Source: Karstenula rhodostoma CBS 690.94
Taxonomy: Eukaryota; Ascomycota; Dothideomycetes; Pleosporales; Didymosphaeriaceae
Reading direction: 5' to 3'
Length of the DNA: 64,000 nt
Assembly: GCA_010093485.1 (NCBI GenBank)
Contig: MU001504.1
Span: 1,558,437 to 1,622,436 of the forward strand
Shown here: in pieces, positions 53,437 through 64,000 of the stretch
Layout of the letters: each line of letters starts with the position of its first letter
Position numbering within the stretch: the first letter of the stretch is position 1
Notes under the pieces: model-generated
What the model was told of the DNA's origin: nothing
What the model saw: the letters and a program-made list of their open reading frames with translations, nothing else
Databases searched by the model: none
Program-made: the position numbers and the translations under genes

Positions 53437-54021
53437 ACGCAGTGTGCATCTTTTCTTGTAAGGTATCTGTTTCTGCATGGTTATGGTATGGAAAGTGGCG
53501 AAATTGGGGTTGGGGAATTTGCATTGGTTGCGGAATTTAGTATCAAATGGTCGGTGGATCTGTTCATATGGCAATTCGAATGTTTACTTGAAAACGCTGC
53601 TGCTTTGTCGTTGATCTGCTGCGTGGGCTTATGTGCTGTCGGTTATTCAATCTTGAATGTGTTGTCCAAGAGTGATGTGATGTGAATAAGCACTCGAGTG
53701 AGAAGTGGGAGTGGAGGCACAGGGATGCAACTTCCTCGGAAAAGACCTGACCGCTGGACTATAGCGGCGAGACCGGCTGCAATCTACGTTTACAGAGTGA
53801 AAGTGCTACGCCGTCGCCGTACATTGATCTGCTAATCGTAGCTCTTGGAGTCGCGTTGAAAGGAGAATGAATCAGCGTAACCTGCTGACCCAGATTGTCC
53901 TTTCCTTCCTAGTGAAACCCTCTGAATCTCTCATGTTCATCGACTGCTCGATCATAGCGCATTCACTCTGTGAATTCTAGTGGGAGAAAATGACCTGTGC
54001 AGTCACTGCCCCAACCGTTGA
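53437..54021. other. Intergenic stretch downstream of BRR2
   Basis: 580 bp. It contains the BRR2 3' region and, at 53990, an ATG in a different frame (MTCAVTAPTVEKPQE) that could belong to the 5' part of the next, damaged gene. Confidence 0.4.
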
Positions 54022-54588
54022 AAAACCTCAGGAGTCTTCACTGCACGCACGGATTGCACCCTCTACAGCTACGTCTTCGCCTGGCCTTACAAGGTCACGG
54101 CCACGGCCCACGAAGACACGCCAACCCCGAACACGGCACTCGCCCTCCTCGAAACTTGCTCGCAGATCCACGACGAAGCTCGGCTCTTTCCCTTCGCCCT
54201 CGGCACCGTGGTCCTCATAGCACAGGATCCCACCGCGGTCTCACGCATGACCTCGCTCCCGCAGCACGCGCTATCCAAGATGGTACGTGTAGACGTACAC
54301 CTAGACCACTGGGTGTGCCTCTACGCGAACCATTTATCCATCACCACGGGCGCTCAAGCACAACCCGTTCACGCCCCGGGGCTGGGCACCGTGCATCGGA
54401 GGTTCCCTAAGCTCAATCGCCTCCGCGTGTTCGTCCACGGCGTTGCGGGCGACGATCCGGAGAGACAGTGGGACGGCGCGCACAAGCAGCGGGCTGACTC
54501 GGTTTGGTTGGATAGGGCGGACGAGTTCATCGAGAACGGGGCAGTCGCTACGAGGGTGTTGGATGGGCCGTGGAGCGAGGGCACGTGA
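54022..54588 (+). pseudogene. 2EXR/F-box-like protein gene, start missing
   Basis: An open frame of 188 codons follows a TGA at 54019-54021 and has no ATG before residue ~79. The text is clearly protein-like: TDCTLYSYVFAWPYKVTATA, LLETCSQIHDEARLFPFALG, FIENGAVATRVLDGPWSEGT. The pair 'xLYSYVF' and 'LLETCxQIxxEA' is the hallmark of the large 2EXR-type family of filamentous ascomycetes, whose usual opening (LPxELRxxIYxYV) is damaged here. An upstream ATG at 53990 is in another frame. So the gene is either frameshifted near 54020, or has an intron I cannot place. Its function is unknown even in intact members. Confidence 0.5.
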
Positions 54589-55892
54589 GCGGAGATTCAG
54601 GAACGGGGGATCGAGGTCGAGTGTTTATGCGGAGGTTGCGGCGGGGGAGGGGCAGCAACTATTGTTCGCGTCATAGTGGCGAGGGCCCTTGGGTGAGGTG
54701 TGCGATGGATCGTTGCGACGGTATGATGAGTTCCTGGGATGGTGGGCACCGGCGGCAGGGACGTTATGGAGCGCTTGGTTTTTTATACGACAAATGCGAG
54801 TAAAGTGTCATGGTGAGAGATATTTCCATGGAGGACATGAAGATTCAAGTACTAGTGTCGACGTGAACGCGATAACGTGAACAGATACGTGGACAAAGAT
54901 GAGGGCAACGATGGACACCTGTGTCGCGACCTCGTAGACGACTAGAAAAACAAACCAACGAGCAACAGCGCCCTACGACCCAGGACCAAAACCCGCAGGC
55001 GCAACAGACACACAACACCACAACCCCCGCGATCAACCCCAGCAACCCAATCCCTTCTTCCTCAACGCGTCGCCAGCGGCGCACGGCATCGATGAAAAAG
55101 CTACACAAGTGTGAGCGTCCAGCAAAAATTGCCCCAGTTAGGCCCCCGAAGGAGACTAAAGTCGCTCCCAGCTCCGCGCTGTGCAATGCAGGCGAGAACG
55201 ACTGGTTCCTCAATACATGAGCTGAGGGAACCCCAAGAAGGTAAGTATGAAGAGGAAAGAAGGGAGACAGAGGTACGGCGGGATTATATAGGTGGCAGGG
55301 CGGGTCTGTGCGGCTAGGGCGCTTGGCGCTTGGCAGTCACGTGAGGACTGGAGCCTGAGTGACGCGCAGTGCGGATGAGAATCATGAGATTGAGAGTTGG
55401 GGTGACCTGAGGTGAGTCGTGGCTGCTGCTAGTGTCTATTACTCCGGATAGATAGATATATGGGGATAAACTTTTAGGTAGCCTCGCAGAAGTCGCTCTA
55501 GAGTGAGTCTACAGCGAGAACAAGAACGCCCAGGAAGAAGAGCCATTCATCTACCATCGAGCAGCGATGCCACAATGTAAAGCACGTTGTGAATTCGATT
55601 CTATAATTACATTTGTTATCCACACTGCACTCAAAGTTGGTTACCCATCCGTACCCCAACCTCCCCTTCTAATGCACATTATACAAAACACACCAGTGAC
55701 CAACGAGCATCTATCGCCCAGGGTATCCAAAAGCACCTAAACAAACGCCCTCGCTCCGCCCTCCCGCGTCGCGACATCTCCCTCGCCATGATACAAAAGA
55801 AACATTTTTCTCGTGAGCGAACACTCGTCCATGTTTTGGAGGGAAAAAAAAAAAAAAGGAAACGCTTCCCCATCACTATCCGCTTTGTGGGC
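54589..55892. other. Intergenic stretch of 1.3 kb
   Basis: It contains opposing ORFs at 54845-55213 (minus, 122 codons, with a hydrophobic stretch) and at 54921-55220 (plus, no ATG before residue ~58, ending KKLHKCERPAKIAPVRPP...DWFLNT). They overlap and cannot both be real; neither has a domain I recognise. An A-rich run at 55847-55858 lies just beyond the kinesin stop codon on its downstream side. Confidence 0.4.
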
Positions 55893-58800
55893 TCAATTAC
55901 TACTCTCGTCGCTGTTCTCAGAGCTGAAATAACTCTGGTCGATCCGCAGGATCCACTCGATCTTCTCGCGCTCGCTCCGCGCCCGGAAGACGTACGTATT
56001 GCTCTTCGCGAACACGGCCCACACCATGTCCCCCACGCCGCCAGCGCCTCGCCCTTCTTCAGGCCCCGCCGACGCACCCGTCAACAACCGCGCTATCTGC
56101 GGACTGTGGTCTACCCGCGCGTTCGTCAGGTTGATGGCATTCAACTCGTCGCCCTCTGCGCTGTAGATGTGCAGATATGGCCGCCGGAGCTCGACGAACC
56201 GACGCACCCACCGTGTGTTTGTCGGGTCGGGCGTGAGGAGGTATGAGGACTTGAGCAGATCTGGGTTCTTGGGGACAAATCGCACCGTGGCGACGAGGCT
56301 TGGCGCGCGAGATGGTGAGGGATCGGCGCTACGAGGTGCGAACGCGGCGCCGTTGGTGGGTGGCTCGAGGTTGGTGGAGTTGAGAATGACTTCTGCTGGG
56401 GCGCGCCCGTTTCTCCAGAGGCTGATGACGCGCTGGAGGACGTCTTTTTGACGAGCGTCGAGGGATGTGATGGAAGTGTTGGACGGAAAGGTAGTGAGGG
56501 CGCGGGAAGAGAGGACGGAGCGCGCGGTTTCGATCTCAGCGATGCGCTGGCGGCGCTTGTTGAGCGCTATATAGTCTCGAACGAGGGACACCCCACGGGG
56601 TGTCCATCCGCTGAGGTGTTCTTCGCCTTTGATGTAGTCACCGTTGGTGTTCATCCGCCAGAGATCGGTAGCGCGCTTTACGCTGGTGGGGCGGATACTG
56701 ACACTGAACACACCGACCGTGGAGTGGATGACGCGCTGCTGGGCGAAAAAGTTCGAGAAAGAGAACAGCGAGACCTGCCGCATGTATGTTCTGCTTCGAA
56801 CCTGCAGTGCCAGGTCAAGACTAAAGATCATAGGCTCGGCAAGTTTGGCGGACGTCACGTTGAACAAAAGAGACGCCTGAACTCGGTACTTGTCTGGCGT
56901 TGCACGGTCAAGGAGCAATGAGTTGTGGACCGACGAATCCCATTGGCCGATGAAGGTAACATTCACGGTGCCATCAGCGTTTGATTTGACGGCGGGTGGA
57001 GAAACGAGCTTGATAGGAACCTCGCGTACGGGGCTGCTGTCAAGGCTGGGGGAGTTGCCCTCGGTGTCGACGAGGCTGAGACGGCCCACGCGCATGGAGG
57101 TAACACCTTCCCATTGGAGAGTATCGCCACTGGTGTGTGTGAGGTTGACCACGACGCGGCGCTGGAGCCCTTGGTGGAGCTGGTAGACACCAGCGTCCAT
57201 GGCGCCGCTCTGAATGACATCGACGGGCTTGTAAGTGCCGTCTTCAGAGATTTCTTGGACTTGTATGCGAGAGAAAATGTCGTGCGTGTCCTCGGTGTAG
57301 AATTCGGACTCTGCAAGGCGAGCTTTACGGCGCTTCTGTGTTGGCCGCGGTGCCGAGTCGCGCATGTCGTCCCAGCTCAGTAGCTTATCGAGGTGCATAG
57401 ACGTAACTTTGGCGAAGATGGAAACGCGCAGGAACGTGGTTCGTGGGCTTGGATATGGTATGCTCATGCTATGAACGCTCTCAAATCGAACTGGTCCTTC
57501 GTCAAAGTTGGCAATCATCTGCGTAGTCGTCGCCCCGCTCTCATCGGAAACGCCTGGAAGGAAAAGCTGCGCGTGGACTTGAGTTCCTTCTCTTTCTGGA
57601 AAGCCGACCATGTCGTGCATAACGACATTGAATTTCAATGTAGTCGAAGGCGCTTCCGCGGAAGAAGGTTCGAGGGCCAAGCGTATTATGCCGACAACGT
57701 TCGTCGTGTACGGGGAAATAACGTCTAAGCTGAAATCTTGTACCCTAGATTCGAAAACAGCGGCAAGTGGGACGTCAGCGTCGCCAATGCGCGAGAATTC
57801 TGGCATGCAAGGTTCCGAGAATGGGTTCTCCAGACTGAAGTGTTGAAGGTACTCCGGCCGGTTCATGTACTGGTGCATCTGGTGCATTACGCGTACGCGG
57901 AAGCGGAGCTTTTGGAGCGACCAAAGATGTACTACCTCGTTCTTGAAGTCAACTACCCTTACGCCAACACATGGTTTCGTGGTATTTTCGAGGTACTCAT
58001 CATCCTCGCCAGGGATGCCGTTGAGAACCAAATCGTAGGAGGACGCAATATTGTGGCCGACGTCAACAATGCAGAACTGGAAAACTACGTTCTTGTCCAT
58101 TTGCTGGCTCATAACCTGTGCCTCCTTCAAGGTCGCTGCATTCTGAAGAATCGTCTCCGCCATTGTAACGTACTTGCGCTTTCGCCACTGCTGGAACACG
58201 CTTTTGACGAGCTCTGTATGCTGCTCATCGGGTTTTTCGATTTCGTCTCCATTCTCCTCTGGCGGCTCCGGCGGCTCCGGCGGCTCCGGTGGAGGGTCAT
58301 GTCCAAGCTCCTTGAGTTGGCGATGGAAGGCTGCTTTCTGTTCTTTCAGCTGCTTCTGCATCTCCTTTTTCGCTGCACGAAGATTCTCCTCCATTCGCGC
58401 TTTCTCCGCCTTGATCTCCTCGATCTCGACGTTCTCATCTCCAGATGAGCGCAGCTTAGCCTGATAATCTTCCTTCTGTTTTTCGAGCCTCTCTTGCAAA
58501 CTTTCGCGGACCTGTCGAAAGCTCTCGTCCTCTTCGCCTAGTCGTGGTGTTGAAGGCATTGTAAGAAGTGTGTCCAAAGAAAAGTTATCAATGGTCCCGT
58601 TCGACGCGTACTTTTCTCGAACAGGATATGAGCTCACAGACTCCATGTCATCCGGATCAGAATTCACATCGTATATCCTGCTCTCTGGTCTGGATTTCCG
58701 CGTGGCGCGTAGTCTCTGCAGGTCATCGAACAACGCATCGAATTCCTCATCCGGCATGGATGCAATCTTCTGGTCAGGGCCCAGAAGCGCAGTCACTGCC

Positions 58801-60829
58801 TCTCTCCTCGCAAGCGACCAATCGGAGACACGTTCTCGCTGGAAAAATGCTGGCGATGAAGCTCGTGGGCTGTCCGAGTCAACGTCAGAGACCGCCAGGC
58901 TTACTGTACTGTAAGATCTTTCGTGGTTTGGCCGTGGTGATGGAGAATTGAGAGCGCTTGCCGTTACCGTGTGGCGGAGTAAGCTTGTACCTATCTCTGC
59001 GCGCTCTGCTCGTGCCTCTTGCGGGTTGTTAAAGCGGAAGATGTGGAAATCGCCCAATATGATGCGGAAACCGCTCCGTAGTCGCTTAGGCTTGTCGATG
59101 CGGATCCCGTTAACCATAACACTAGCGTTATCTTTAGGTATGATTGTCACTGCACTGTCTACGTTGTCGAATGTACAGTGATCGTGTAGTATTTGCGCAC
59201 CAGTCAGACGGATATCAGCTGTCTGGTTCTCGGTGTCTACATTGCCAACTGTGGTAGCTCCCGGCTTCAGGTTGTACACCAGACATTCAGAAGTCAATGG
59301 ATCATCGCTCAAGTTGACCAAATGCGGCATCTTCTTGGGTGTCGATAAGCCAACGGAGCCCTTTTCAATGGTAATACCGAGTTCTTCAAGTGCAGCCTCC
59401 CGTTCTTTCTGGATAGCCTCGGTCTTTACAAGCTTCTCTTCCCAAGTTTGGTTTAGATCCTGGTACAACTTCTCGGACTGGTTCAGTTGCTCCACGATCT
59501 CGGCCTTGGACACCTTCTTGATCGACCCATCAGGCTGCGTAATTGACACAATCTGTTTCTCGAGGGGTGTATCTGGTGCATACTGTTCTTCTATGGGCAT
59601 ACCGGCAGGGCCGCCACCACTCAACTTGGAACGAAGTTGGGCCAGTTCCTCTTTGAGCTCTCTGATCATACGTGCGTTAGGATCCTCATTCACAACAGCG
59701 TGGTTCTTGATGCGCTTGGCGGAGTCAGCGTATCGCAGAGTGGAAAGCGTCTCGTCGAAGTTGATGTCCGCGGGCGAGATAGCAGCAATCATGGCCGTCA
59801 AACTGTTACCACCAAGCGAGTCTTTCAGCAGCCACGTCAAAATAGAGTCTCGGTAAGGAACTTGTACTTTTTTCTTCCCACCCGAAGCATCGGCCAGTGC
59901 TGCAATGACACGGCCGAGGGTAGACAGCGACCTGTTGATCTCGGCACCTTCTTTCAAGCGAGCCCCCGTGGCTCCCGTAGACGTAGCTCTCTCTGAACCA
60001 GCCAAATCGACCAAACTGATCTTGGCCACCTTTTCTCCGCTCATGTTCATCTCGACGTCTTTTTGCTTCTGCGTCAGGATCAAAGTAAAGACAGCGTGCG
60101 ATCGCGAAGACGTCTCGTTCATGTTGGTCGCGGCAACGGTACGGGCCTTGTTTCCCTCGTCCATGAGGTTCTCGATTTCGGCAAAGGAGCGCACCACCAG
60201 TTTGGCCAGATCCTCCACGTACGGACCGGTCGAGGGATGTTCGCGGACCTTGAGGTTTCCCTTGTTGCTGGGGTTGAGCAGATCGCGGACCTTTTCGTTG
60301 TATATTTCCAAGTACGACACCTCGACGGTACAGCTTGTGTTGTTGTCCTTCATGCTCCCTATGCGCTCAAACATGTCCTGGCAAATCTTGGGAATGATGC
60401 CATACTCTTTTCCGTAGCCCATCATAGAGTACGACTTTCCAGAACCAGTCTGGCCGTATGCGAAAATGCAGTTGTTGTAGCCGTCGAAGGCGTTCTTGAG
60501 CAGCGGCTTGCCCAGGTCCTCGTGGAGGTTCTCCTGTCCGGCGTAGTTTGGGGCGGCGCGGTCGAACGACCAGTACGAGCGGTCGAAGACGAAGCTCTTT
60601 GGGCCTTCGAGGGCGGTTTTTCCGGTGGCTTTTCCCGCGGGGGCCGCATTGGAGGGCGGCGTGAGGATGGTCTGGCCGCCCTCCATGCGGACGATGCATT
60701 GCGCATTGCGGTCCTTTTCTGCAGGCTGTGAGCACTTGTGTAGCTATGGGCAGCTGCAGGGCCCCTACCTCTGCCATTGAACGGCCGGCACCGGACCACC
60801 ACCTTGATGTTCCCCCCTCCTGGAGCCAT
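55893..60829 (-). CDS. Kinesin-3 motor (UNC-104/KIF1 type)
   Basis: Two exons: 60829-60769 and 60718-55893 (1628 aa), with one phase-1 intron of 50 bp (GTAGGG..CAG). Exon 1 gives MAPGGGNIKVVVRCRPFNGR. Motor domain at residues ~1-365: P-loop GQTGSGKS (109-116), switch I NETSSRSH, switch II DLAGSE. An FHA domain follows (about 480-590), with NVDTENQTADIRLTGAQI and HCTFDN, then coiled coils, a Pro/Glu repeat (PPEPPEPPEPPEE), a KIF1B-like and DUF3694-like middle part, and a C-terminal PH domain (about 1510-1620, SYLLTPDPTNTRWVRRFVEL). This is the full kinesin-3 layout. It carries vesicles or endosomes towards microtubule plus ends. Divergent with TRM5. Confidence 0.94.
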
Positions 60830-61194
60830 GGTGCACGCTGCGAATTATTCCTCGCGGCAGCGGAGCAGCGTCGTGTGCGTGGGTTCGGTGCGGATCAGGG
60901 TCTACGAGTATGCGCTCGGCCCGGGCGGCTTCATGGCACGTCGCAGCGGGTTCGTAGGGGCGGTGCAGGCTCAGGAGGCGCGGTATGGGGTTGTTGTTGC
61001 GATGGCCGACTGCTCGAGATTACACGCGCGAATCCTAGTCCCGCCGCCGCCGTCCTCCTGGGCCCACGAGGCAACCCCCGGCCCGCGCACGTGCTGGACC
61101 CTGGCCATAATAATTCATGCGAACGCGACAGGAAACAGAAGGCATCCCACGGTTTGCAGACGGAGAAACAGCTGGCGCTCACACTGCTGATCCC
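60830..61194. promoter_or_regulatory. Divergent promoter between the kinesin-3 gene and TRM5
   Basis: 365 bp between the two start codons, or 287 bp if TRM5 starts at 61117. GC-rich in the middle (GCCGCCGCCG), with no clear TATA box. Confidence 0.5.
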
Positions 61195-62661
61195 ATGTCG
61201 GACGATCCCACTCAAATGTTCGCGCCGCCCATCAACCGCGCCATGAAGGTGCTGGACCGCTCCTTCTTCCAGAAGACCGTCAACACATCGGCCGCCCGCA
61301 TCTTCAGCCCCAAGGACATCTCGCGCGTCCGCACCGACCTCGACCGCAGTCGCGACACCCTCAGGACCCGTCTCGACGGCGTGCGGCCAGATACTGACGC
61401 TGCACGCGCGGCCAAGGGCGGCAAATGCTTGATCCTGAAGCCGGAAGTGGTGCACAACGGTACGACTCATACATGCCCCACCAGCGTCACCATGTCGGAC
61501 TGAGTCTGAACTCAGCCAGATAGAACCACCTGGAGCCCCACGCTGCAACAACTCGAACAGGCCGGCACCGTAGGCGTCATCCCGTACGAACTCAAACTCG
61601 ACTACGACTACTTCACCTACTCGGAGGTCACCAGTGCCATAATACCGCCGCCCGAGAAGAAGAATGACGACGAGATTCCGACCGGCTTCACCCTCGCCGG
61701 ACACGTTGCACATCTTAATCTGCGGGAGCGATACCTGCCATACAAGAGCCTCATTGCGACTGTTCTCGCGGACAAAAACCCCAACGTGACCACAGTCATC
61801 AACAAGCTGGACAACGTAGGGACAGAGAACGCATACCGCACCTTCCAGTACGAGGTCCTGCATGGCGAAGACGACTTGAATGTTGAGGTTCACGAGCAGG
61901 GCTGCAAGTTCAACTTCGACTTTGCAAAGGTCTACTGGAACACGCGACTCCACACCGAGCACGAGCGGCTCTGTGGGCTCTTCAAGGAAGGCGAAGCAAT
62001 CTGCGATGTTATGGCCGGCGTAGGTCCCTTCGCAGTCCCTGCAGGCAAGAAGAAATGCTTTGTGTGGGCCAACGACCTCAACCCGGATTCGTACAGGTAC
62101 CTCGCCGAAAACGTCAAGACGAACAAAGTCGACGCGTACGTGCGCGCCTTCAACACCGATGGCACGGCCTTCATCCGGTCCAGTGCCGCCGCGCTGCTCG
62201 AAGACGACCGCTCGGTACCAATCTTTCCAAAGGTGAAGTTCTCAAGAAGCGCGCCGAAGCCGACAGAACGACCTAAACCGCTCCGCACCCTCGTGCAGCC
62301 GCGCATCTTCAGCCACTACGTCATGAACCTGCCCGCGTCCGCCATCACCTTCCTCCCCGCCTTTATCGGCCTCTACTCCAACGTGCCCGGCATGCCCTCT
62401 TCGAAGATTCGGAAACTGCTATCTCCCCACACAGACGTAAAGCTACCCATGATTCATGTGCACTGCTTCAGCACGAAGAGCAAGGACGATGTGGCAGAGA
62501 CGAAGAGTATCTGCGAGGAGATCAGCAGGCAGTTGGAATTTGAAGTGACGCCCGACACACCAGAGCTGGAGGTGTTCCACGTGAGGGACGTGGCACCCAA
62601 GAAAACGATGTTTTGTGCAAGCTTCCGATTGCCGGAGGAAGTGGCCTTCCGAGAGGTCTGA
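61195..62661 (+). CDS. TRM5: tRNA (guanine-37-N1)-methyltransferase Trm5
   Basis: Two exons: 61195-61459 and 61520-62661 (468 aa), with a phase-1 intron of 60 bp (GTACGA..CAG). Start MSDDPTQMFAPPINRAMKVL was chosen because MFxPPxNRAM is the usual fungal beginning. An in-frame ATG at 61117 would give a 26-residue extension, which might serve a mitochondrial form. The spliced joint reads EVVHNDRTTWSPTL. Conserved parts: GHVAHLNLRERYLPYK, then the SAM-binding AICDVMAGVGPFAVPAGKKK and VWANDLNPDSYRYL, and the catalytic-site loop VMNLPASAITFLPAF. It makes m1G37 in tRNAs, which prevents +1 frameshifting (family knowledge). Confidence 0.93.
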
Positions 62662-63445
62662 ATAAGGACAAGGAGCTGGGACAAAAAAAGGATTGCAAAT
62701 GAGGGGTTGGAGGTTATTCTTTGCCCAAAAGTTCTTTCTCTGATACCCGTAGACTTGAATATATTACTTAGCTTGTGCGAAGTCTTGATTGTTGCAGAGA
62801 TGCATTTTGTTAAGCGCATTTCCCATGGGCCTTTTTAACGCGATGAGGTAATACAGGGTGACTTCCTTTCGTGTTGGCACCTCGCCTCAAACACCATTTC
62901 ACCATCCACTCACACATGCAGTACTTGAAGCCATTTGTTGGTCCACGTACGATGCGCGCCTTGCAGCGGCCGGACTTCAAAGCCTGTTTGCGACCCTTCC
63001 GAGGCGTTTGTTGAAACCGTGGCTCTATCGTTCACACGGCCGTTTCCCTGGTGGTGTCTCGGTCCGCGCGTATGACGATCAATGATTTATCGGAATGTGA
63101 AGGGGGACTTCTTCGTGGAGCGGTCTCGGGATTCGACCTCCACAATGATGACAATTGGAAACCCACTTAAGGCAATCGCGACTTGTATCTACACAGTTTG
63201 AATCATTGGCGGTCTGTTTGCATAAGATATCCAGCACGTATTACTGGGCGTCGCGTGGACCGATATCTCCAGGGTTGTCTGGGTTTCCATCTGTCTGTCA
63301 GAGGCTCGTCTCCCCAGCAACATATTTCAGAACTCTATGCTGCCAGCTGGCAACGCTCACGTCTAGGTACATTCTTTGTCACCTCACCTCTCTCTTCGTG
63401 TCCTTCGATTAACCTCAATCTATCCCAGTTACTAGCGCGGCGGAG
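62662..63445. other. Intergenic stretch, promoter of the last gene
   Basis: 780 bp with only short ORFs. It holds the TRM5 3' region and the promoter and leader of the gene at 63446. Confidence 0.45.
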
Positions 63446-64000
63446 ATGCCATCCCTCAAGGACCTTAATTGCTTTATTGAGCTTACCAATGGCAAGACCC
63501 AACTCCGTGAATTCGGCACTATCTATGGTGACGGCTGCGTGGAGACTTTTGTTGCTGTGCCAGAACAGCCGCAGCCGTTCGCCATCCGCCTCTCATCGAG
63601 GAAGTTCATCGCCCCAGGTCTAGCCATGTATGTCTTCATCGACGGCGTATATCAATGCAACCGCAATCGTCAAAATCTCAAACTGCGGAACCCGCCTGAT
63701 CGCAAGTCCCTGGTAGACTTCGTAGTGCGGCAAAAGGAAGAGCGCCATGATGATGGAATGATAATAGCTCGGGATTGGAATTTTGAGAGGCTCGACATTG
63801 GTGAGTTGCTCTTTATACCTTGTGTTACTACTTCGACTTACACTACGCAGTTTCTGCGAACGAGGCTCCTGATGTCTGCTCGACGAAGGTACTCGACAAT
63901 CTCGGATGTATCGAAGTCGTCGTGTTACGCTGCGCTGGCATGCGAAGCGCCAAATCAGCTTATGCCAACGTGAAGCCGATGAACCTCGATGGTGCAGGCG
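63446..64000 (+). CDS. DUF7918-like protein, cut by the right window edge
   Basis: Exon 1 is 63446-63800, then a 50-bp phase-1 intron (GTGAGT..CAG), then exon 2 from 63851 to the window end. It starts MPSLKDLNCFIELTNGKTQL. It contains CVETFVAVPEQPQPFAIRLS, then PGLAMYVFIDGVYQCNRNRQ and GMIIARDWNFERLDI. The order of a short beta-rich N-terminus with 'F...V.IDG.Y' and the later charged part fits the fungal DUF7918 group, whose function is unknown. The spliced text goes on VSANEAPDVCSTKVLDNLGC and is open to the edge. The 3' end is not in the window. Confidence 0.7.

Noticed and set aside
54845..55220. Opposing small ORFs (122 codons minus, 100 plus)
   Set aside because: They overlap each other, neither has a recognised domain, and the plus one has no early ATG.

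Overview
The window looks like nuclear DNA of a filamentous ascomycete, most likely a Dothideomycete of the Pleosporales type (inference). The genes have short introns with fungal GT-AG splice sites. The products (BRR2, TAF3, TAF7, a kinesin-3, TRM5, a TspO-like protein, a DUF7918-like protein) are eukaryotic and fungal. The left 17.85 kb is an extremely AT-rich block almost without CpA and TpG, which is the signature of repeat-induced point mutation (RIP). It ends abruptly at about 17.85-17.89 kb, where gene-rich DNA of ordinary base composition begins.

Layout. 1-17850: RIP-destroyed transposon graveyard. It holds a Ty3/gypsy remnant on the minus strand, four copies of an unnamed 1.2-1.27 kb poly-A-tailed retroposon with target-site duplications, and a complete Ty1/copia element with two 286-bp LTRs. 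The copia sits inside retroposon copy 4 and itself carries a ~200-bp insert. 17.9-25.8 kb: a large single-pass membrane protein and a phosphate-type MFS transporter. 26.0-33.0 kb: two gene-poor arrays of degenerate units, with a three-exon TspO-like gene between them. 33-41 kb: long non-coding stretches, a small secreted cell-wall protein, a membrane protein, a broken gene and a disordered protein. 41.8-64 kb: a housekeeping block with the divergent pair TAF3/TAF7, a GNAT-like protein, BRR2, a decayed 2EXR/F-box-like gene, the divergent pair kinesin-3/TRM5, and a DUF7918-like gene cut by the right edge.

The most unusual structure is the pair of arrays at 26-33 kb. Their units have little overall identity. 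They share a TTTTAG-type box, a short hairpin whose stem sequence differs from unit to unit while pairing is kept, and a TATTTATA box (TATAAATA on the minus strand) 60-64 bp away. The array B boxes recur about every 290 bp. This looks like a tandem family of minus-strand promoter-like or structured-RNA units. I know of no described family that matches. All reading is by eye; no alignment or search was run.
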